From: Polyrhizophydium stewartii | Taxonomy: Eukaryota > Chytridiomycota > Chytridiomycetes > Rhizophydiales | Length of the DNA stretch: 12,676 nucleotides | Direction of reading: 5' to 3' | Assembly (NCBI GenBank): GCA_027604665.1 | Contig: JADGIZ010000503.1 | Coordinates: forward strand, 1 to 12,676 | In this document: in pieces, positions 8,156-12,676 of the stretch | Layout: every line of letters begins with the position of its first letter | How positions within the stretch are numbered: position 1 is the first letter of the stretch | The notes under the pieces: generated by a model | What the model was told of the DNA's origin: nothing | What the model saw: only the letters and a program-made list of their open reading frames with translations | Databases searched by the model: none | Translations under genes and position numbers: made by a program

Positions 8156-9265
8156 ATGTCCCCGGCCAGCTCAAAGACGGCGCCTGACGCCGGGCAGCGT
8201 CGCTCGCACTGGGACCGGCTGCCCGCGGAGCTTCAGAACATGGTGGTGGCCGCCGCGGGTCCCATGGCGCAGTGGCTCGTGTGGCGAAGGGTTCCCGCGG
8301 GGGCCAGCAAGCTCCCCTTGGCGGACAGGCAGCGCATGTGGGCCGACGCCATCGACCTCGACTGGCAGGGAGACCTGGCCGCGCTGCCCCTGTGCGACGT
8401 CGATGACGCCGTGCTCGCCCGCGTGCGCTCGCCCGAGACGCTCGTCAGGCTCGCTGCGCTGCGCCGCGTCCACTCTGACTGGCACTTCAAAGTCGGCAAG
8501 GTTGCGCTGACCAACGGCTGGCTCGACGCCTTTGGGCACTTTGCCAAGATCGACCAGCTGACGGCCATCATCGAGACAGGCTCGCTCGGCATGCTGGCGC
8601 AGTACGCCGGCCGGCTGACCGAAAGCGAAGCGTGGACGGTCAAGATCCTCGCTGGCAGGGCGGCCGCGGCGGGCAACGTCGCCATGCTCGAGGAGATCAA
8701 CGCAATCGTGCCAGGGTCGTGGCGCATTCCGGACGGCCTGAAGATCTGCGGACCGATCTCGAACAGCCACCTCTATGCATCCACAAAGGCTGTCCTCAAC
8801 GAGCAATCGGACGCTGTCGAGTGGCTGCTCAAGCAAAAGCCGGAGGACTTCACGGACGGCACGCTTTCCAACGCGATCCGTGACAAGAAGGTCTCGCTGC
8901 TGCCATCGATCATCGCTCGTGTTCCCTCGTCCGTCACATCATACAACGCGCTCTACGCCGTGCACGGCGGATTTGTCGACGTTGTTTCGGCCATGATCGA
9001 GGTCGCGCCGCATATTTTTGATGAGGAGATTCTCCAGATTGGCATCGACGCGGGCCAAACCGAGGTTGTCGCGATGCTTGTCGAGCTCAACCCGGACTGC
9101 ATCAACGAGATGCACCTCTCGTGGGCTGCCGAGAGCGGTCACGTCAAGATCCTTGAGTGGTTCCTCGACCATGGATTCTCGCACCTCTTTTTGAGCGAGG
9201 TTGTTGCTTCGGGGCTCGAGAATGAGGCGTTCATGTCGTGGATTCGCGAGCTGCTCAATGCTTGA
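8156..9265 (+). CDS. F-box-like/ankyrin-type repeat protein, 369 aa, intronless
   Basis: A single uninterrupted frame with ATG only 32 bp after the preceding gene's stop. The N-terminus HWDRLPAELQNMVVAAAG (about residues 18-35) resembles the start of an F-box (LPxEL). A module W-A-D-A-I-D-L-D-W-Q-G-D-L-A-A-L-P (residues 62-78) followed by ARVRSPE and RLAAL recurs in the gene at 11809. The remainder is helix-pair repeats of degenerate ankyrin type, clearest near the C-terminus: GFVDVVSAMIEVAP, GQTEVVAMLVELNP, GHVKILEWFLDHG. Such proteins usually mediate protein-protein contacts, and F-box forms recruit substrates to SCF ubiquitin ligases; that role is inference. Lack of introns, in a region where other genes have many, suggests retroposition or a recently expanded family. 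Confidence 0.85.
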   Translation: MSPASSKTAPDAGQRRSHWDRLPAELQNMVVAAAGPMAQWLVWRRVPAGASKLPLADRQRMWADAIDLDWQGDLAALPLCDVDDAVLARVRSPETLVRLAALRRVHSDWHFKVGKVALTNGWLDAFGHFAKIDQLTAIIETGSLGMLAQYAGRLTESEAWTVKILAGRAAAAGNVAMLEEINAIVPGSWRIPDGLKICGPISNSHLYASTKAVLNEQSDAVEWLLKQKPEDFTDGTLSNAIRDKKVSLLPSIIARVPSSVTSYNALYAVHGGFVDVVSAMIEVAPHIFDEEILQIGIDAGQTEVVAMLVELNPDCINEMHLSWAAESGHVKILEWFLDHGFSHLFLSEVVASGLENEAFMSWIRELLNA

Positions 9266-9563
9266 GCGTGCGCTGCGAATAAATCGGCCACATTTCACGA
9301 GATCATTCGTCATTGCATCCGCCCCTAAGCCGCATAATTGGCTCAAATTTCGACTGGAGCAGCCTTGTGATATGTTGGCTGAGAGAGAAAACCCGTTTGT
9401 TTGAGTGCTCTACAAGACAAAGCGAGACCATACCATCGGCGAAGTTCGCCGCAAAGGAACCAGGAAAGGAGGAAAGAAGTAGAGAGGAAATAGGGCAGAG
9501 CAGGACAAAAAGCTGGCACAAGTGCTTCTTTCAAGACAAAGTAATTTCGAATCCCGCCGCTCT
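9266..9563. other. Convergent 3' region between the ankyrin-type gene and the GPCR gene
   Basis: 298 bp with no gene. It holds the AATAAA at 9278 and a long purine-rich stretch on the plus strand (about 9460-9510, pyrimidine-rich on the minus strand), probably in the receptor's 3' UTR. No AATAAA was found for the minus-strand gene. Confidence 0.5.
9278..9283 (+). terminator. AATAAA polyadenylation signal for the ankyrin-type gene
   Basis: A canonical AATAAA starts 13 nt after the TGA at 9263-9265, in the expected place for 3' end formation. Confidence 0.6.
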
Positions 9564-11207
9564 TTAGCGCATCGAATCATCGCCGACGTTCGACTTGCTG
9601 TGCGCCGAGTACTTGGTGATTTCGTGCCTGGTTTTGAGCGGGCCGGTTCTCTTGGAGTTTGTCGACGTCGAGTCGGAACTATCGCTGGTGGTCGACTGGA
9701 GAACCTTGCCGCGGCTCCAGCTGCACCAAAACGTGCCGCGTCAGCATGCGCATCCTCCTGCCACATGCAATCGAGCGCGGGCCGGCTCACATGGCATAGT
9801 AGTTGGCCAGAAAGTCAAAAAGCCCGCGAGAAGGGATGAACATGGCCTGGAAGACGTTCAGTTCGTACACAGGCGAGCCAATGACAAGTTGCGTGATGCG
9901 GTTGACGCTCGACGGGGTCCAAATCACAACGAATGCAATCAGGTACGCAATCATTCGCCTGACGACAAACTTGCGCATCTCGGAACTCTTTGTCGGGCCA
10001 GACCTAGCGTGCGCGCAAGTCAGCCGATGAGATTGTTTGTTACAGCGAAGCCATTTGACGTCATAAACGCACGAGTTGGATGCCATCCTGGCATCCAGCT
10101 TGTTGAACTTGTATCGCAGGTAGAAAAGCACAAAGAAAGTAAAAACAATCATGGCCCAGAGCCACATGAACAGCAGATAGATCTGATACTGCGTGTATGT
10201 GGATACGATCCAACAGTATCTGTTTGGGAAGCAAGTGGACGCTCGCTTGGTCAGCCATGCCGTCTACAGGAACCTTTCAGGCGCGCATCACGAGTTCTTT
10301 GCATGATCAGCACCGCATGCAACTTACAGCTGGGCATCGCCATACATTCGGACGCCAGCGATCGGCTGCCAGAACAGCGGAATGGCGGCAATCACCGCGG
10401 GAATCAGGAGCGAAACGGCAATCACGAGCCACTCGAGCTTGAGGATCAAGTCGACCGAGCCGTCGAAGGCCACGAGGTAGAGCGCATTGAGAGCGAGCGC
10501 GAGTGACAGGAACGCCGACGACATGTTGCTGAAGTGCAGGAAAAATGCCTGAAACTGGCAGAGAACGGATCCTGGGCCGTCGGAAAGGGTCCAGCGGCCG
10601 GCGAACTTGGCGACTGAAGGTGAGAAAATTAGTAGGAACAACATCAGGCACGAGGGCACAGGTGCGTAGGCAGGTTGAGACGCCAGAGAAAAGATGCGTA
10701 GGATCAGTATTCAAATGCTACGGCAGTCAGATAAATGAGGCAGCCGGCGCGTGGAGCGCGGAAGGGGAGGACAGAGATTCTTCTCCAGCAGCGCTCTGTG
10801 ACGCTGACAAATTTCGAACAAAGCGCAGCATCGCGAGGCTCGAGGCTGGAGAAGTGGCAAAGGGAAGTGCCGCGACAGATTTCGGCGTACTCACTAGCAT
10901 CAAAGAAGTCTAGGATGCCGATGGCCAGCAGGACGCGGCCAGTCGGGTTCTTGAAGTTCTTGCGGTGCTTCAGATACATCTGGGGTCCGGGCGGCATGCA
11001 TCACACAGCGCAACAGTCAGCTGCGTCTGATAATCACCATCTAGCGCATTTGCGCTGCTTCGAAAGCGGTAGACCAGCTGCGTGGCGAACCGACTCAAGG
11101 CACGCCCCCACCAGAAACAGCGCGCAGCTACCGGCAAAGCCGAGAGCGGCGGCGACACGTGTGACCGTGCTGATGACACTAAGCTGCGCGGGTGTGATAG
11201 GCGGCAT
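9564..11207 (-). CDS. cAMP-receptor-like seven-transmembrane GPCR, six exons, about 327 aa
   Basis: Exons on the minus strand: 11207-11112 (or to 11091), 10979-10895, 10613-10328, 10219-10073, 10003-9791, 9720-9564. Together they total 984 nt, in frame. TM1 is around residues 11-35 (VAAALGFAGSCALFL), then KNFKNPTGRVLLAIGILDFFDA (loop and TM2). TM3 follows C79 (CQFQAFFLHFSNMSSAF), TM4 is EWLVIAVSLLIPAVIAAIPLF, and loop 2 has YCWI (C158, the likely disulfide partner of C79). TM5 is FMWLWAMIVFTFFVLFYL, TM6 is RRMIAYLIAFVVIWTPSSVNRI (about 220-241), and TM7 ends FDFLANYYAI. The C-tail is Ser/Thr-rich (STTSDSSDSTSTNSK), as expected for kinase-regulated receptors. The NPTGR, C-x-x-Q and WTPxxxNRI features fit the Dictyostelium cAMP-receptor-like (CAR/Crl) class. 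The ligand is unknown. The exon 1 end is uncertain: the gtgggg donor gives the better TM1-loop spacing. Introns are 69-281 nt. Confidence 0.82.
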
Positions 11208-11808
11208 AGTCGCGCCTCCCAGAGGATTGAAGAAACTTGGTAAAGTTTGGTAAACCGCTCTCAAAAGGTGTTTTAGATCCTCCACGACCGCCTCGCCATC
11301 AAATTCCCACCGGGTCGCAGATCGGGTCGCAGGTCCGGCTGAGCCGCCCGCAGCCCACCGATGTCAGCTCCTGCTGCCTGGTGAGCGTGATGGGCCGCAT
11401 GTTTGGACCTGTCCGATGTGTTGCGATCAGCCGCCTGCCCGACCGGCCGCGATCAGCCGCCGGCTCAAATTGAGTTGCTCAGTTCGGTGTGCGGCGACCG
11501 GAGCGTCCACGACAATATTGGTGCCAATTCCAGCACGCCCACATCCCCGTTCGCAACGACGGCGACCGAGCAGCACGGCTCACGCCAGCATCGCCGGCGA
11601 TTGTGCATGCACAAGAGTCAGACCCCACCACAGTCCCATCGCCGCCGGCGGGATGCGGGCGAGCAGCGCAGAATTGACTGTTTGGCCGTTTCGCCCATGG
11701 CTTGGCATCCTTGGCGTTCCCGCCCACAGCGACCATAAAAGCCTGAGTGCGCGCTCCGCCGCCCGAAGGCCTCAAGCTGAGACAGTCGCTCGCGCACGCA
11801 CAAAGACC
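11208..11808. promoter_or_regulatory. Divergent promoter region between the GPCR and the second ankyrin-type gene
   Basis: About 600 bp without a convincing gene. It contains an ATAAAAG box (separate entry), a tandem ATCGGGTCGCAG-like duplication near 11313-11335, a direct repeat GCGATCAGCCGCC near 11433 and 11450, and a TTGGTAAA repeat near 11238-11253 close to the GPCR start. Open frames here have biased composition and no family resemblance. Confidence 0.45.
11735..11741 (+). promoter_or_regulatory. TATA-like box (ATAAAAG) upstream of the second ankyrin-type gene
   Basis: ATAAAAG in the context GACCATAAAAGCC lies 74 bp before the ATG at 11809, in GC-rich DNA. Its position and sequence match the element before the SDR gene. 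Confidence 0.45.
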
Positions 11809-12676
11809 ATGACCGGGATCGAGCAGTCGCTTCTCGACCAGGTTCGTGCCGCTGCCCATGCGGCCGGCGTCGGTGGCGGCGTGCTGACGGCCCGACTGCG
11901 GCGCGCGTCAAGGCCACAGGCATCCTTGCCCGCATCGACGCCGGCGACGCCGCAGCCACAGCGGGGCTCGACGCCGCGGCCGCGCATGCCGTGTGGGCGG
12001 CAGCGTTCGACGGCGAGTGGGGCGGCGATCTGGCCAAGCTGCCGCGTGCCAGTGGCGGCCTGCCCTGGCCCGTGTACGCACGGATCCGCTCCCGCGAGAT
12101 GAGCGATCGGGTTGCGGCGCTCGAGACCGCGGCAGCAGCGTCCGGCAAGGACGCAGACACCAGCAGCGACGGCATCACGCACGCCGCCGCGCTGGCCATG
12201 GTCGCCGTGCGGCGGTGCTGGCTCGACCGCATCGCCATGACGGACCCCGACCAGCTCGTGTCCGACGCGGCACGGTGCGGCGGCATCGAGCTGCTCAAGG
12301 CGCTCGTCGACGACCGCAAGCTTGTCGCGCTGCACCCGCGCCACGCCGAGAGCGCCGCGGCGGGCGGCGACGTCGCGGTGCTCGAGTGGTTCGACGCGCG
12401 GCTGCCGCAGTGCTGGACGGCGGCGGCGATGGGTGCGGCCGCGACCGGCGGGCACCTGGCCGCCGTCGAGTTCCTGCACGCGCGCTCGGCGGCCGGGTGC
12501 ACGCCCGCGGCGATGGACGGCGCAGCAACCAACGGGCACCTCGACGTGGTCGAGTTCCTGCACGAGCGCCGCGCCGAGGGCTGCACGACGGCGGCGATGG
12601 ACGGCGCCGCGGGCAACGGGCACCTCGACATCGTGGTGTTCCTGCACGACAACCGCACCGAGGGCTGCACCACGGC
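11809..12676 (+). CDS. Ankyrin-type repeat protein with short 28-residue repeats (partial, runs off the window)
   Basis: Exon 1 is 11809-11841 (MTGIEQSLLDQ), followed by a 71-nt phase-0 intron (donor CAG|gttcgt, branch GCTGAC at 11883, acceptor GTCAAG). Exon 2 runs from 11913 to the window edge, giving 265 residues so far. Without splicing, the ATG frame and the repeat frame do not match, which supports the intron. Residues 39-55 (WAAAFDGEWGGDLAKLP), then YARIRSRE and RVAAL, repeat the module of the gene at 8156. Next come a low-complexity Ala-rich insert, degenerate repeats (GGIELLKALVDD, GGDVAVLEWFDAR), then close copies of a 28-residue unit with GHLDVVEFLH and EGCTTAAMDGAA. Ankyrin-type units of this short form are known from oomycetes, amoebae and giant viruses. 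Probable role: protein binding; partners unknown. Confidence 0.8.
12429..12676 (+). repeat. Tandem 84-bp (28-codon) repeats in the ankyrin-type gene
   Basis: Units begin at the ATG codons 12429, 12513 and 12597, spaced exactly 84 bp, the third cut by the window end. Units 2 and 3 are nearly identical at protein level (GHLDVVEFLHERRAEGCT against GHLDIVVFLHDNRTEGCT), and their DNA is also very similar. The array probably continues beyond the window. Confidence 0.85.

Noticed and set aside
9595..10506. 303-codon plus-strand frame across the receptor gene
   Set aside because: It lies antisense to four receptor exons with strong transmembrane and motif evidence. The product is low-hydrophobicity and Arg/His/Gln/Glu-rich, typical of a shadow frame.
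11618..12673. Long minus-strand open frame (351 codons) opposite the second ankyrin-type gene
   Set aside because: It is the mirror of GC-rich codon bias on the plus strand, where clear ankyrin-type repeats are encoded. Its Ser/Ala/Arg-rich product has no family character.
1..12676. tRNA, rRNA, CRISPR arrays, transposons
   Set aside because: No cloverleaf, rRNA-like stretch, spacer array, terminal repeats or transposase-like reading was recognised on either strand.

Overview
The window looks like nuclear DNA of a GC-rich, gene-dense eukaryote, most likely a zoosporic (chytrid-like) fungus. The evidence is many short introns (mostly 59-110 nt) with CTGAC/CTAAC-type branch sites, no bacterial operon structure, eukaryote-only families (Rho regulators, a Sem1/Dss1 subunit, a cAMP-receptor-like GPCR) and ankyrin-type repeat genes. 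The species assignment is inference; nothing here fixes it.

Layout, left to right. (1) 1-218, minus: N-terminal end of a short-chain dehydrogenase/reductase. (2) 219-781: divergent promoter region with a TATA-like box and a candidate upstream exon. (3) 782-6600, plus: one 20-exon gene whose spliced model is 1488 aa and frame-consistent. It carries a divergent RhoGEF (DH)-like helical region, a PH domain, an unrecognised segment, a Ser-rich linker and a RhoGAP domain with its arginine finger. One or more of its introns appear to be GC-AG. (4) 6787-7193, minus: a two-exon SEM1/DSS1 proteasome-subunit gene. (5) 7234-8123, plus: a small mitochondrial, single-pass, coiled-coil protein gene whose ATG lies only 40 bp from the SEM1 ATG. 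(6) 8156-9265, plus: intronless F-box-like/ankyrin-like gene. (7) 9564-11207, minus: six-exon, seven-TM receptor of the cAMP-receptor-like class. (8) 11208-11808: divergent promoter region. (9) 11809 to the edge, plus: second gene of the same family as (6), with near-identical 28-residue ankyrin-type repeats.

No operon logic is expected. The two signalling genes (receptor, and Rho GEF/GAP) could both act in motility or shape control, but nothing in the sequence links them. The two ankyrin-type genes share a distinctive N-terminal module and flank the receptor. All exon models are manual, from reading frame, splice-site and branch-site inspection; no transcript or database evidence was available.
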